DNA of 64,000 bases, from positions 434,001 to 498,000 of the forward strand of contig JAJLPB010000003.1 of the NCBI GenBank assembly GCA_025548565.1. Direction: 5' to 3'. The stretch comes from Rugamonas sp. A1-17 (GTDB taxonomy: Bacteria; Pseudomonadota; Gammaproteobacteria; Burkholderiales; Burkholderiaceae_D). Each line of letters opens with the position of its first letter. Positions within the stretch are counted from its first letter, which is position 1. This document shows positions 44,224 through 53,871 of the stretch, one piece after another. A program made the translations under genes and the position numbers. The notes under the pieces are model-generated. The model saw only the letters and a program-made list of their open reading frames with translations, did no database searches and was not told where the DNA came from.

Positions 44224-44750
44224 TCGCGACGCCGACCATGCCCGACTCCAAGCTCATCGATATCTTTCTGATGCCCGGCGACTATTTCGTCGGCGATGAG
44301 CAGTTCCGCGTGCGTACGCTGCTGGGGTCGTGCGTCTCGGTGACCTTGTGGCATCCGGGCCTGCGCATCGGCGCCATGTCGCACTTCCTGCTGCCGGGCA
44401 GCGGCCGCCGCAAGAGCCACGACAAGCCCGGCATGTACGGCGCCGACGCCATGGACCTGCTGATCCGCGGCATGCTGCGCCGTGGCGTGCCGCTGGCCCA
44501 GTGCCAGGGCAAGATCTTCGGCGGCGCCGCCATGTTCCCGCGCAATATCAAGGTGCGCGACATCGGCCTGCAGAACGGCGACTACGCGCGCGGCCTGCTG
44601 CAGCAGCAGGGCATCCGGGTGGTGTCCGAGAGCCTGTTCGGCGAGGGCCACCGGCAGCTGATCTTCACCATCCGCAGCGGCGAGGTGCTGAGCCGGCAGG
44701 TGCCGCCGGAGCTGGCCGCGCAGGCGTCGCCGCACAAGGAGAAGCTATGA
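44220..44750 (+). CDS. cheD: Chemoreceptor glutamine deamidase CheD
   Basis: A 176-residue deamidase that converts receptor glutamines to glutamates. The catalytic Cys is in [12 protein letters not shown], the His in GAMSHFLLP, and [10 protein letters not shown] is conserved. The open frame extends further upstream through cheR, but ATG 44220 is the real start, overlapping the cheR stop by 4 bases. Its stop overlaps the cheB start in the same way. Confidence 0.95.
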   Translation: MIATPTMPDSKLIDIFLMPGDYFVGDEQFRVRTLLGSCVSVTLWHPGLRIGAMSHFLLPGSGRRKSHDKPGMYGADAMDLLIRGMLRRGVPLAQCQGKIFGGAAMFPRNIKVRDIGLQNGDYARGLLQQQGIRVVSESLFGEGHRQLIFTIRSGEVLSRQVPPELAAQASPHKEKL

Positions 44751-45820
44751 GCGCAATCAACGTGATGATCGTTGACGATTCGGCCGTGGTGCGCCAGGTG
44801 CTCAGCAGCCTGTTGAACGCCGCGCCCGGTATCAAGGTCGGCCACGCGGTGGCCAATCCGCTGCTGGCGATGGAGCGCATGAAGGTCGAGTGGCCGGACG
44901 TGATCGTGCTCGACGTCGAGATGCCCAAGATGGACGGCATCACCTTCCTGCGCAAGATCATGGGCGAGCGGCCGACGCCGGTGGTGATCTGCTCGACCCT
45001 GACCGAGAAGGGCGCCCAGACCTCGGTCGAGGCGCTGTCGGCCGGCGCGGTGGCCATCATCACCAAGCCGCGGCTGGACCTCAAGCAGTTCCTGCACGAC
45101 TCCGCCGACGAGCTGGTGTCGGCGGTGCGGGCGGCGGCCGGCGCCCGCGTCGGCAAGCTGGTCAACCGGCCGGCGCCGCCGCCGGTCACGGCCAAGCTCA
45201 ACGCGGACGCCATCCTGCCGCCGTCCGAATACCGGCCGATGACCACCACCACCGAGCGCGTGGTGGCGATCGGCACCTCGACCGGCGGCACCCAGGCGCT
45301 GGAGGAGGTGCTGACGGCGCTGCCGCGCGTTTCGCCCGGCATCGTGGTGGTGCAGCACATGCCGGAGAAATTCACCGCCGCCTTCGCCTCGCGGCTGGAC
45401 AGCGTGTGCCAGGTGCGCGTCAAGGAGGCGGCCAACAACGACCGCGTGCTGCAGGGGCTGGTGCTGATCGCGCCCGGCGGCAAGCACATGCTGCTGCGCC
45501 GCACCGGCGCCCAGTACTTCGTCGAGGTGGTGGACGGCCCGCTGGTGAACCGCCACCGGCCGTCGGTGGACGTGCTGTTCCGCTCGGCCGCGCGCGCGGC
45601 CGGCGCCAACGCGCTGGGCGTGATCATGACCGGCATGGGCGACGACGGCGCCGCCGGCATGCTGGAGATGCACAAGGCCGGCGCCCGCACCGTGGCCCAG
45701 GACGAGGCCAGCTGCGTGGTGTACGGCATGCCCAAGGAAGCGGTCAAGCGCGGCGGCGTGGAGAAGTCGCTGCCGCTGAACGCGATCTACCGCGAAATCC
45801 TGCAACAGCTTTCCTACTGA
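44747..45820 (+). CDS. cheB: Protein-glutamate methylesterase/response regulator CheB
   Basis: A 357-residue protein. The receiver domain has Asp10/11, phospho-acceptor Asp56 and Lys107. After a Pro-rich linker the esterase domain carries Ser178 (AIGTSTGG), His204 (VVQHMPEKF) and an Asp in MTGMGDDGA (299/300). It removes receptor methyl groups when phosphorylated by CheA and so provides adaptation with CheR and CheD. ATG 44747 overlaps the cheD stop by 4 bases. The frame is open upstream but antisense-like there. Confidence 0.96.
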   Translation: MSAINVMIVDDSAVVRQVLSSLLNAAPGIKVGHAVANPLLAMERMKVEWPDVIVLDVEMPKMDGITFLRKIMGERPTPVVICSTLTEKGAQTSVEALSAGAVAIITKPRLDLKQFLHDSADELVSAVRAAAGARVGKLVNRPAPPPVTAKLNADAILPPSEYRPMTTTTERVVAIGTSTGGTQALEEVLTALPRVSPGIVVVQHMPEKFTAAFASRLDSVCQVRVKEAANNDRVLQGLVLIAPGGKHMLLRRTGAQYFVEVVDGPLVNRHRPSVDVLFRSAARAAGANALGVIMTGMGDDGAAGMLEMHKAGARTVAQDEASCVVYGMPKEAVKRGGVEKSLPLNAIYREILQQLSY

Positions 45821-45831
45821 CGGCGGCCATC

Positions 45832-47100
45832 GTGAGCACCTCCATCCTGTCCGCCAGCCCCGCCGCCCCGCTCCATGTGTGGAGCGGCCAGCGCGTGCTG
45901 GTGGTGGAGGACAGCATGGTGCAGCGCGGCTACCTGGTCGGCCTGCTGCGCCAGCTGGACTTCGGCGAGGTGCTGGAGGCGGCCGACGGCCTCGAGGCCC
46001 TGCAGGTGCTGGAGCGCCTGGGCGGCGACGGCGTGTTCCTGGTGCTGACCGACCTGGAGATGCCGGGCATGGACGGCATCGAGCTGACCTGCCAGCTGCG
46101 CGAGCGGCAGCTGGCGCGCAACCTGATCGTGGTCAGCGCGCGCGATCCGCGCCTGCTGGAGGTCATCGAGAGCATGAACTTCGAGGACGCCTGCATGGAC
46201 CTGCTGGGCACCCTGCTCAAGCCGGTGCAGCTGGACGCGCTGGCCATGCTGCTGGACCGCATCGGCAAGAAGATCATCGTCAGCCCCGCCTGCGCGCGGC
46301 CGGAGATGCCGCCGCCGGAGGAGCTGGAGCAGGCCATCGCGCGCCAGGAATTCATCCCGTACTTCCAGCCCAAGGTGACCATCCAGAACGGCCACCTGAA
46401 AGGCCTGGAGGCGCTGGCGCGCTGGCAGCATCCGACCCGCGGGCTGCTGGCGCCGCTGTACTTCATCGAGGCGCTCGAGGGCACGCCGCTGATGGAGGAG
46501 TTCACGCTGCTGATGGTGCGCCAGGTGCTGGACCGGCTGCTGGAGTGGAAGCGGCACGGCCTGCCGCCGCTGACGGTGTCGGTCAACCTGTCGGCCGACA
46601 ACCTGGCCGAGCGCGGCTTCATCGACCGCCTGATGGCGCTGGTGAGCGGCTCCGGCGTGCCGCCGTCGGCGCTGGTGTGGGAAGTGACCGAGACCAGCGT
46701 GATGCGCCAGTTGTCGCAGGCGCTGACCAATATGGGGCGGCTGCGGCTGATGGGCTTCGGCCTGGCGATGGACGATTTCGGCATCGGCTATTCGTCGATG
46801 CAGCAGTTCGCCCGCTGCCCGTTCACCGAGCTGAAGATCGACCGCGCCTTCGTCCACGGCGCGTGGCAGTGGCCGAACCGCCACATGGTGCTCAAGAGCG
46901 CGCTGGACCTCGGCCAGAGCCTGGGCGTGGCCACCGTGGCCGAGGGCGTGGAGACGCTGGCCGACTGGCAGCTGCTGCGCAGCCTGGGCTGCGACATGGC
47001 GCAGGGCTACCTGCTGGCCAAGCCGATGCCGGCCGGCGAGCTGGTGGCCTGGATCCGCCACGAACGGCGCCGCCTGCGCGAGCTGGCGGAGCAACCGTAG
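45832..47100 (+). CDS. Response regulator with EAL c-di-GMP phosphodiesterase output
   Basis: A 422-residue protein. The receiver domain (RVLVVEDSMVQRGY, phospho-acceptor Asp74 in LTDLEMPGMDG, Lys130) is joined to an EAL domain. The EAL domain keeps GLEALARW (Glu193), SVNLSADNL, WEVTETS, DDFGIGYSS, LKIDRAF, AEGVET and QGYLLAKP, so it should be an active c-di-GMP phosphodiesterase, similar in build to RocR. The GTG at 45832 lies 11 bases after cheB. Placement in the operon suggests that CheA phosphorylates it and lowers c-di-GMP. Confidence 0.92.
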   Translation: MSTSILSASPAAPLHVWSGQRVLVVEDSMVQRGYLVGLLRQLDFGEVLEAADGLEALQVLERLGGDGVFLVLTDLEMPGMDGIELTCQLRERQLARNLIVVSARDPRLLEVIESMNFEDACMDLLGTLLKPVQLDALAMLLDRIGKKIIVSPACARPEMPPPEELEQAIARQEFIPYFQPKVTIQNGHLKGLEALARWQHPTRGLLAPLYFIEALEGTPLMEEFTLLMVRQVLDRLLEWKRHGLPPLTVSVNLSADNLAERGFIDRLMALVSGSGVPPSALVWEVTETSVMRQLSQALTNMGRLRLMGFGLAMDDFGIGYSSMQQFARCPFTELKIDRAFVHGAWQWPNRHMVLKSALDLGQSLGVATVAEGVETLADWQLLRSLGCDMAQGYLLAKPMPAGELVAWIRHERRRLRELAEQP

Positions 47101-47139
47101 TCCAACAAGTCCGTACGGTTTCATCACCTGGGAGGCTAT

Positions 47140-48831
47140 ATGCTGTCTGCATTAACGGTCAGAGCCAAGATCATCATGCTGCTGTCGGTGGCGGTGCTGG
47201 CGCTGGTGGTGGTGGTCGCGATCGCCTTCACCGGCATGAAGCAGGACGCGGCCATGCTGGCGGAAGTCGGCAAGAACCGCCTGCCTTCGGTGCAGGGACT
47301 GCTGCAGGTGAGCGAGGGCCAGACGGCGATACGCTCGGCCAACCGCGCCATGGACGTGGTGGCGGCCTATCCTGAAGACTTCGACCAGATCGCGCTACAG
47401 ATCAAGCGCAAGCAGGAGATCTGGGCCGGCATCGACAAGGGCTGGAAGATTTACGAGCCGCTGCCCCAGGAGCCCGAGGAGGAAGCGCTGTGGAAGGTGT
47501 TCGTCAAGCAGTGGGATGCCTGGAAGGCGCGCGACGTCCTCATCGGCGAGGCGGCCGGCAAGCTGGCCCGCGCCGGCGCCGGCCAGCGCAAGGAGCTGTT
47601 CGTCGCGCTGCACAAGGCGGTCTCCGACGCCGGTCCATCCTTCCATGACGCCGAGGACAGCCTGAACAAGCTGGTGGCGCTGAACCTCGGCTACGGCGAC
47701 GCGGCCGTGCGCCAGGCCGACGCCTCGTCCGCGCACGCGCTCAACCTGATGTACACGACCGGCGGCGTGGCGCTGGCGCTGCTGGTGGCGATCGGCCTGC
47801 TGATCCTGAACGGCATCATGCGGCAGCTGGGCGGCGATCCCGCGTATGCGGCCGAGATCGTGCGGCGGGTGGCCGAGGGCGATCTCAGCGCCGATGTCGT
47901 GCTGAGGAAGGGCGACACCACCAGCCTGCTGGCGGCGATGAAGGGCATGATCGACAGGCTGTCGCACGTGGTGCAGGAAGTGAACAACGGCGCCGAATCG
48001 CTGGCCAGCGCGTCCGAGGAGGTCAGCGCGACCGCGCAGGCGCTGTCGCAGGCGGCCAGCGAACAGGCCGCCGGCACCGAGGAAACCAGCGCCTCGGTCG
48101 AGCAGATGACGGCGTCGATCTCGCAGAACACGGAAAACGCCAAGGTCACCGACGGCATCGCCAGCAAGGCGGCGCTGGAGGCGGCCGAGGGCGGCGAGGC
48201 GGTCGAGTCGACGGTGGCGGCGATGCGGCAGATCGCCAAGAAGATCGGCATCATCGACGACATCGCCTACCAGACCAACCTGCTGGCGCTGAACGCGGCG
48301 ATCGAGGCGGCGCGCGCCGGCGACCACGGCAAGGGCTTCGCGGTGGTGGCGGCCGAGGTCCGCAAGCTCGCCGAGCGCAGCCAGGTGGCGGCGCAGGAGA
48401 TCGAGCAGGTGGCGTCCAGCAGCGTCCAGCTGGCGGAGAAGGCCGGCCGCCTGCTCGGCGAGATGGTGCCCAACATCCGCCGCACGTCCAACCTGGTGCA
48501 GGAGATCACGGCGGCGTCCGAGGAACAGTCGGCCGGCGTTGGCCAGATCAACTCGGCCGTCACGCAGCTGAGCCAGACCACGCAGCAGAACGCCTCCAGT
48601 TCCGAGGAGCTGGCCGCCACCGCCGAGGAAATGAGCGGTCAGGCCGAGCAGTTGCAGCAGACCATGTCCTTCTTCACGCTGGCCGGCGGTTCGCGGCCGG
48701 CGCGCGCGGCCGCGATACGCAAGCCGGGCAAGCCCGAGGGGCCTGGCAAGGCGCCGGCGCGGCCGCGTGGCGGCAGCCACCGCATGGCGGAGATGAGCGA
48801 GCCGGACGAATCGCATTTCGTTAAATTCTGA
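47140..48831 (+). CDS. Methyl-accepting chemotaxis protein
   Basis: A 563-residue receptor. Span ~10-32, a periplasmic helical sensor (~33-200), span ([18 protein letters not shown]), HAMP, then a signalling coiled coil with the tip [29 protein letters not shown] and [15 protein letters not shown]. The tail is a basic Pro-rich linker ending in [14 protein letters not shown] at 47131-47135 supports the start. The tip type is shared with the receptor at 49486 and differs from that at 36045. Confidence 0.93.
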   Translation: MLSALTVRAKIIMLLSVAVLALVVVVAIAFTGMKQDAAMLAEVGKNRLPSVQGLLQVSEGQTAIRSANRAMDVVAAYPEDFDQIALQIKRKQEIWAGIDKGWKIYEPLPQEPEEEALWKVFVKQWDAWKARDVLIGEAAGKLARAGAGQRKELFVALHKAVSDAGPSFHDAEDSLNKLVALNLGYGDAAVRQADASSAHALNLMYTTGGVALALLVAIGLLILNGIMRQLGGDPAYAAEIVRRVAEGDLSADVVLRKGDTTSLLAAMKGMIDRLSHVVQEVNNGAESLASASEEVSATAQALSQAASEQAAGTEETSASVEQMTASISQNTENAKVTDGIASKAALEAAEGGEAVESTVAAMRQIAKKIGIIDDIAYQTNLLALNAAIEAARAGDHGKGFAVVAAEVRKLAERSQVAAQEIEQVASSSVQLAEKAGRLLGEMVPNIRRTSNLVQEITAASEEQSAGVGQINSAVTQLSQTTQQNASSSEELAATAEEMSGQAEQLQQTMSFFTLAGGSRPARAAAIRKPGKPEGPGKAPARPRGGSHRMAEMSEPDESHFVKF

Positions 48832-48842
48832 GCGAGGCTGGA

Positions 48843-49370
48843 ATGAATACCTTGACCGTAGCCGATCACCAGCAACTGGCCGGCGCCACGCCGGCCCAAT
48901 TCCTCAGCTTCATGCTGGGGCAGGAGATGTTCGCCATCGGCATCCTGGCGGTGCGCGAGATCCTCGAATACGCCGGCGTGACGCCGGTGCCGCAGATGCC
49001 GGCCTGTATCAGCGGCGTCATCAACCTGCGCGGCACGGCGGTGCCGGTGCTGGACCTGGCGCGCCGGCTGGAGCGCGCGCCGTCGCCGATCGGCAAGCGC
49101 ACCTGCATCATCGTGGTGGAGGTCGACAGCGGCGAGGACGGCGCCTTCGTGATCGGCATCCTGGTCGACGCCGTCAACGCGGTGCTCGACATACCGCCGG
49201 CCGAGATCGAACCGGCGCCCAGCTTCGGCGCCCAGGTGCGCGCCGAGATGCTGCAGGGCATAGGCAAGGTGAACGGGCGCTTCGTGCTGCTGCTTAATGT
49301 GCAACACGTGGTGGCGGCCAGCGAACTGGCGGCGCTGGCCGAGGGCGGCGCGCTGCCGCAGGCTTCCTAG
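48843..49370 (+). CDS. cheW: CheW coupling protein (second copy)
   Basis: A 175-residue CheW placed between two receptor genes, 11 bases after the first. It has the FLSFMLGQEMFAIGILAVREI opening and the CISGVINLRGTAVPVLDL signature. Two distinct CheW proteins in one cluster may allow different receptors to couple, or tune array structure. Confidence 0.94.
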   Translation: MNTLTVADHQQLAGATPAQFLSFMLGQEMFAIGILAVREILEYAGVTPVPQMPACISGVINLRGTAVPVLDLARRLERAPSPIGKRTCIIVVEVDSGEDGAFVIGILVDAVNAVLDIPPAEIEPAPSFGAQVRAEMLQGIGKVNGRFVLLLNVQHVVAASELAALAEGGALPQAS

Positions 49371-49485
49371 CGGGGCGGTCCGGCAGCCGTGGGATGCGCA
49401 CCACAGGTGAGAATTGGTGAGAATTTCGGCGGTCGATTGGTTCACAATGACTCGTGACCCTCCCCGCCGATTGGAGAAAGCGCTC

Positions 49486-50973
49486 ATGTTCAAGCAAATG
49501 AAAATGGAGACCCGGCTGCATGCCGGTTTTGGCGGCATCGTGCTGCTGGTGGTGCTGCTGGGCGTGATCGCGTTCGCCAAGCTGAGTTCGCTGCACGCGC
49601 ACTGGAACGATTTCGAAACCATCACGCTGGCGCGCAAGAACGCCGTGCTGGAAGGCGTCACCGCCCACGGCGAGGCGGTCCACCACTTCAAGAATTACAT
49701 GCTGCGCGGCGGCGACAACAACAGCAAGTTCCGCGCCGACCTGGCCGCCATCGACAAGAGCATGAGCGACTACAAGGGGGCCGGCGGCCTCGCGCCCGAG
49801 GAGCAGACGCTGCTGAGCGACGTGATGGCCGCCACCCGCAGCTACGGCGACAGCATGACCCAGCTGGAGGCCATGCACGAGAAGGGCATGTCGGCGCAGG
49901 AGATGGACAAGTCCATCAAGGGCGCGGACGAGGCCATCTCCAGCGCCTTCCGCAAGCTGCTCAAGGTCAACGACGGCGAGACCAGGGCCGAATCGGCCGC
50001 CATGACCGGGGTGACCGACTCGGCCAAGCAGCTGATACTGGGCATGGACATTGTGATCTCGGTGCTGGGCTGCGTGCTGGCGGTGTGGCTGGCGCGCAGC
50101 CTGTCGGGCATCGTGCGCGAGGTGCAGGCGGTGGTCGGCAGCCTGGCCGGCGCCTCCGAGGAGGTGAGCTCGACCGCGCAATCGCTGTCGCAGGCGGCCA
50201 GCGAGCAGGCCGCGGGCGTGGAGGAGACCAGCGCCTCGATCGAGCAGATGACGGCGTCGATCGCGCAGAACACCGAGAACGCCAAGGTCACCGACGGCAT
50301 CGCCACCCAGGCCGCGGTGGACGCGGCCCGTGGCGGCGAGGTGGTCAAGGCCACGGCGATGGCGATGAAGCAGATCGCCAGCAAGATCAGCATCATCGAC
50401 GACATCGCCTACCAGACCAATCTGCTGGCGCTGAACGCGGCGATCGAGGCGGCGCGCGCGCACGAGCACGGCAAGGGCTTCGCGGTGGTGGCGGCCGAGG
50501 TGCGCAAGCTGGCCGAGCGCAGCCAGGTGGCGGCGCAGGAAATCGGCAAGGTGGCGGCCGACAGCGTGGAGCTGGCCGAGCAGGCCGGCCAGATGTTCGA
50601 CGCGCTGGCGCCGAATATCCGCAAGACGTCCGAGCTGGTGCAGGAGATCGCGGCGGCCTCGGAGGAGCAGAGTTCCGGCGTGCGGCAGATTAACAGCGCC
50701 GTGGGTCAGCTGAGCCAGACCACCCAGGTCAACGCGGCCAGCTCGGAGGAGCTGGCGGCCACGTCGGAGGAGATGAGCGCCCAGGCCGAGCAGCTGGGGC
50801 TGTTGATGGCGGTGTTCAAGCAGTACGCGGTCGACACCTCGCCGCGCGCGGCGGCGCCGCGGCGCGCCGCCATGCTGAAGCCGGGCGCCAGGCCGGCGCC
50901 GTTGCGCCCGTCGCGCAAACTCGACCTGGTGGCCGAGGGCGCGCCGGACGAGAACAAGTTCACGCGCTTCTGA
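49486..50973 (+). CDS. Methyl-accepting chemotaxis protein
   Basis: A 495-residue receptor. Span ~14-34 ([15 protein letters not shown]), a four-helix periplasmic sensor, span ~180-200 ([20 protein letters not shown]), then directly a signalling coiled coil with little HAMP similarity. The tip [29 protein letters not shown] has His-Glu where the neighbour has Gly-Asp. The C-terminus is PDENKFTRF, matching the neighbour's tail pattern. ATG 49486 with GGAGAAAG upstream is preferred over longer frames. It closes the che cluster. Confidence 0.92.
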   Translation: MFKQMKMETRLHAGFGGIVLLVVLLGVIAFAKLSSLHAHWNDFETITLARKNAVLEGVTAHGEAVHHFKNYMLRGGDNNSKFRADLAAIDKSMSDYKGAGGLAPEEQTLLSDVMAATRSYGDSMTQLEAMHEKGMSAQEMDKSIKGADEAISSAFRKLLKVNDGETRAESAAMTGVTDSAKQLILGMDIVISVLGCVLAVWLARSLSGIVREVQAVVGSLAGASEEVSSTAQSLSQAASEQAAGVEETSASIEQMTASIAQNTENAKVTDGIATQAAVDAARGGEVVKATAMAMKQIASKISIIDDIAYQTNLLALNAAIEAARAHEHGKGFAVVAAEVRKLAERSQVAAQEIGKVAADSVELAEQAGQMFDALAPNIRKTSELVQEIAAASEEQSSGVRQINSAVGQLSQTTQVNAASSEELAATSEEMSAQAEQLGLLMAVFKQYAVDTSPRAAAPRRAAMLKPGARPAPLRPSRKLDLVAEGAPDENKFTRF

Positions 50974-51786
50974 TCACGGCTTGACGAACTTCAGCGTCAT
51001 GCGGTCGCTCTCGCCGATGGCCTTGTACTTGGCGCGGTCCTCGTCCTTGTTGGCGTAGGTCGGCGGCAGCGCCCACACGCCGTTCTTGTGTTCGGCGTTG
51101 TCCTTGGGATTGGCGTTGAGCTCCGACTTGTCGGCCAGCTTGAAGCCGGCCGCCTCGGCCAGGCCGATCACATATTTCTCGTGCATATAGCCGGTGCTGG
51201 CGTCCTTGTCCTGCGTCCTGGCGGCCGGCAGGCGATGCTCGACCACGCCGAACACGCCGCCCTTCTTCAGGCTGGTGTAGACGCTGCCGAACAGGACCTT
51301 CAGGTTGTCCGGCCCGGTCTCCATCCAGTTGTGGACATTGCGGAACGTGAGCACCATGTCGACGCTGCCGGCCGGCGCGAACTCATACTTGCGCGGCGGC
51401 GAGAACACGCCCAGCGCCACCTTGTTGTACACCTCCGGCTTGGCGTTCAGACGCGCCATGTAGCGCTCCGCGCCCTTGCGCTCGTTGGCGTCGGGCGAGG
51501 CCAGGTCGTCGCCGGCGGCGATCAGCTTGCCGTGGTCGCGCAGGTAGGGCGCCAGGATCTCGGTGTACCAGCCGCCGCCCGGCGCCAGTTCGACCACCGT
51601 CATGGTCGGCTTGATGCCGAAAAAGCTCAGCGTCTCGTACGGATGGCGATAGACGTCGCGCTCCACATTGGCCGGCGTGCGCGACGGCGCCGCGATGGCG
51701 GCCTTCAGCGCGGCGTCTTCGGCGGCGAAGGCGCCGCCCGCGATCAGCATGGTGGTGGCCAGGACGGCGAGTACGGTTCGTTTCAT
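50974..51786 (-). CDS. Exported class I SAM methyltransferase-like protein
   Basis: A 270-residue protein. A signal peptide (MKRTVLAVLATTMLIAGGAFA) precedes a Rossmann methyltransferase-like fold: VVELAPGGGWYTEILAPYL is the SAM-binding loop and VDMVLTFRNVHNWM is motif IV. It belongs with the predicted methyltransferases of the COG4798 type. The puzzle is export, since SAM is not expected in the periplasm; the protein may have lost catalysis or bind something else. It is tail-to-tail with the last MCP, with no gap. Confidence 0.82.
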   Translation of the reverse strand: MKRTVLAVLATTMLIAGGAFAAEDAALKAAIAAPSRTPANVERDVYRHPYETLSFFGIKPTMTVVELAPGGGWYTEILAPYLRDHGKLIAAGDDLASPDANERKGAERYMARLNAKPEVYNKVALGVFSPPRKYEFAPAGSVDMVLTFRNVHNWMETGPDNLKVLFGSVYTSLKKGGVFGVVEHRLPAARTQDKDASTGYMHEKYVIGLAEAAGFKLADKSELNANPKDNAEHKNGVWALPPTYANKDEDRAKYKAIGESDRMTLKFVKP

Positions 51787-52216
51787 GCAGGGTCTCCTGA
51801 GGGATCGTGGTTGTGGCGATGCGCACCCGCTCGCCCAGCGCGATCATCGGCCAACCTTGCAATCTGGTCAAGCGAATCGGGACGACGCTCCGTCCGCGCC
51901 GTGACCGCGCCGCCGGCGGACACTTGCGGACACACGCGGACAGTCGACCGGACAGTCCGGCGGACACTCCGGTCGCGGTAAACATGGCAAATGCACCAAC
52001 TTGCAACATGAAAACCCGTGGCACACATCTTGCCTATCTCATTCCTTAATCCGGCGCTAATATTGCAAAACCCGCGGAAACGGCGGCGGATATTCAGGTG
52101 TAGTGCGAAGCAACGAGCGGTAACGAAGTAGTTCCAGCTGGAAGAGCAAATAAAAAGCAGAACCCCGGGCGACCGGCCCGCAATCTAATCCTTGCTGTTA
52201 CGTTTTTGGAGATACG
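51787..52216. other. 430-base divergent intergenic region
   Basis: No gene is visible between the exported methyltransferase and the tldD-like operon. It contains the phased CGGACA repeats (51917-51966); promoters for both sides presumably lie here. Confidence 0.5.
51917..51966. repeat. Five helically phased CGGACA repeats
   Basis: CGGACA starts at 51917, 51927, 51937, 51949 and 51961, spaced 10, 10, 12 and 12 bases apart, so all copies face nearly the same side of the helix. A regulator-binding array is likely, but no known consensus comes to mind. Confidence 0.6.
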
Positions 52217-53854
52217 ATGGAACGACGTGCATTCCTCAATGTTAGTAGTCTGGCCCTGGGCACGATGCTGCTGCCCGCCTTCGGCCGCGCAATCGCGGCG
52301 GAAGAGCTGCTCAAGCCAGTCGCCCTTCAATTCAAGAAAATGCTGGCCGACACCGCGATGACCGCGGCGACCCAGGCCGGCGCTTCCTACTGCGACGTGC
52401 GGGTGGGACGCTATCTGAACCAGTTCATCACCACCCGCGACCTGAACGTCGAAAACGTGGTCAACACCGAATCGGCCGGGGTCGGCGTGCGCGTGATCGC
52501 CGGCGGGGCCTACGGCTTCGCCGCCACCAACGACATGACGCCGGACGGCGTGGCCGCCGCCGCGCGCCAGGCGGTGGCCATCGCCAAGGCCAACGCCAAG
52601 CTGCAGACCGAGCCGGTGATCCTGGCCCCGGTCAAGGGCGTCGGCGAAGTGGCGTGGGCCACGCCCATCGTCAAGGACTGGCGCACCGTCGCCATCAAGG
52701 ACAAGGCCGACCTGCTGATCGCCGCCAACAAGGCCGGCATGGAGGGCGGCGCCAGCTTCATGCAGTCGCTGCTGTTCCAGGTGAATCAGCAGAAGTACTT
52801 CGCCTCCACCGACGGCTCCTACATCGACCAGGACATCCACCGCCTGTGGATGCCGGTGTTCGCCACCGCCGTCGACCAGAAGACCAACAAGTTCCGCTCG
52901 CGCCAGGGCCTGTCGGCGCCGGTCGGCATGGGCTACGAATACCTGGACGCGCGGCCCGAGCACAAGATCAAGGCGGCCGGCGGCGTGACCACGCTGTACA
53001 CCAAGTCCTACGACCTGATCGAGGACGCGCGCGCGGCCGGCAAGCAGGCCAAGCAGAAGCTGACCGCCAAGTCGGTCGAGCCGGGCAAGTACGACCTGGT
53101 GCTGTCGCCGGAACACCTGTGGCTGACCATCCACGAATCGGTCGGCCACCCGACCGAGCTCGATCGCGTGCTGGGCTACGAGGCCAACTACGCCGGCACC
53201 AGCTTCGCCACGCTGGATAAATGGCAGTCGAAGAAATTCAAGTATGGCTCTGAGCTGGTCAACATCGTGGCCGACAAGACCACCCCCGGTTCGCTGGCCA
53301 ACGTCGGCTACGACGACGAGGGCGTCAAGTGCAAGCGCTGGGACATCATCAAGGACGGCATCCTGGTCAACTACCAGGCCACGCGCGACCAGGCCCACAT
53401 CATCGGCGAGAAGGAATCGCACGGCTGCTCGTACGCGGACAACTGGAGCAGCGTGCAGTTCCAGCGCATGCCCAACGTCTCGCTGCAAGCCGGTAAAAAG
53501 AAGATGACCCCGGACGAGATGGTCAAGGACGTCAAGAAGGGCATCTACATCGTCGGCGACGGCTCCTTCTCGATCGACCAGCAGCGCTACAACTTCCAGT
53601 TCGGCGGCCAGCTGTTCTACGAAATCAAGAACGGCAAGATCGGCGAGATGCTGGAGGACGTGGCCTATCAATCGAACACCCAGGAGTTCTGGAACGCCTG
53701 CGCCGGTCTGTGCGACGAGCGCGATTGGCGCATGGGCGGCTCCTTCTTCGACGGCAAAGGGCAGCCTTCGCAGGTGTCGGTGGTGTCGCATGGCGCCAGC
53801 ACGGCGCGCTTCAACGGCATCAACGTCATCAACACCGCACGCAAAATCGGCTAA
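52217..53854 (+). CDS. Tat-exported TldD-like metalloprotease (copy 1)
   Basis: A 545-residue TldD-family protein. The leader MERRAFLNVSSLALGTMLLPAFG has a twin arginine plus Phe-Leu, so Tat export is likely, whereas E. coli TldD is cytoplasmic. HESVGH (306-311) supplies the HExxxH zinc site. The third zinc ligand of TldD, Cys in CGKEGQ, seems replaced: the matching region reads GGSFFDGKGQ. A conserved ALCDERDWR-like segment just before it holds other cysteines. Such proteins act as heterodimers with a TldE partner, encoded here 17 bases downstream, and cleave unfolded or modified peptides. Copy 2 lies at 55264. Confidence 0.88.
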   Translation: MERRAFLNVSSLALGTMLLPAFGRAIAAEELLKPVALQFKKMLADTAMTAATQAGASYCDVRVGRYLNQFITTRDLNVENVVNTESAGVGVRVIAGGAYGFAATNDMTPDGVAAAARQAVAIAKANAKLQTEPVILAPVKGVGEVAWATPIVKDWRTVAIKDKADLLIAANKAGMEGGASFMQSLLFQVNQQKYFASTDGSYIDQDIHRLWMPVFATAVDQKTNKFRSRQGLSAPVGMGYEYLDARPEHKIKAAGGVTTLYTKSYDLIEDARAAGKQAKQKLTAKSVEPGKYDLVLSPEHLWLTIHESVGHPTELDRVLGYEANYAGTSFATLDKWQSKKFKYGSELVNIVADKTTPGSLANVGYDDEGVKCKRWDIIKDGILVNYQATRDQAHIIGEKESHGCSYADNWSSVQFQRMPNVSLQAGKKKMTPDEMVKDVKKGIYIVGDGSFSIDQQRYNFQFGGQLFYEIKNGKIGEMLEDVAYQSNTQEFWNACAGLCDERDWRMGGSFFDGKGQPSQVSVVSHGASTARFNGINVINTARKIG

Positions 53855-53871
53855 GCCCTGGAGACCACGAG

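Noticed and set aside
51917..51966. CRISPR-like array
   Set aside because: Repeat units are only 6 bases with 4-6 base spacers; no cas genes are present.
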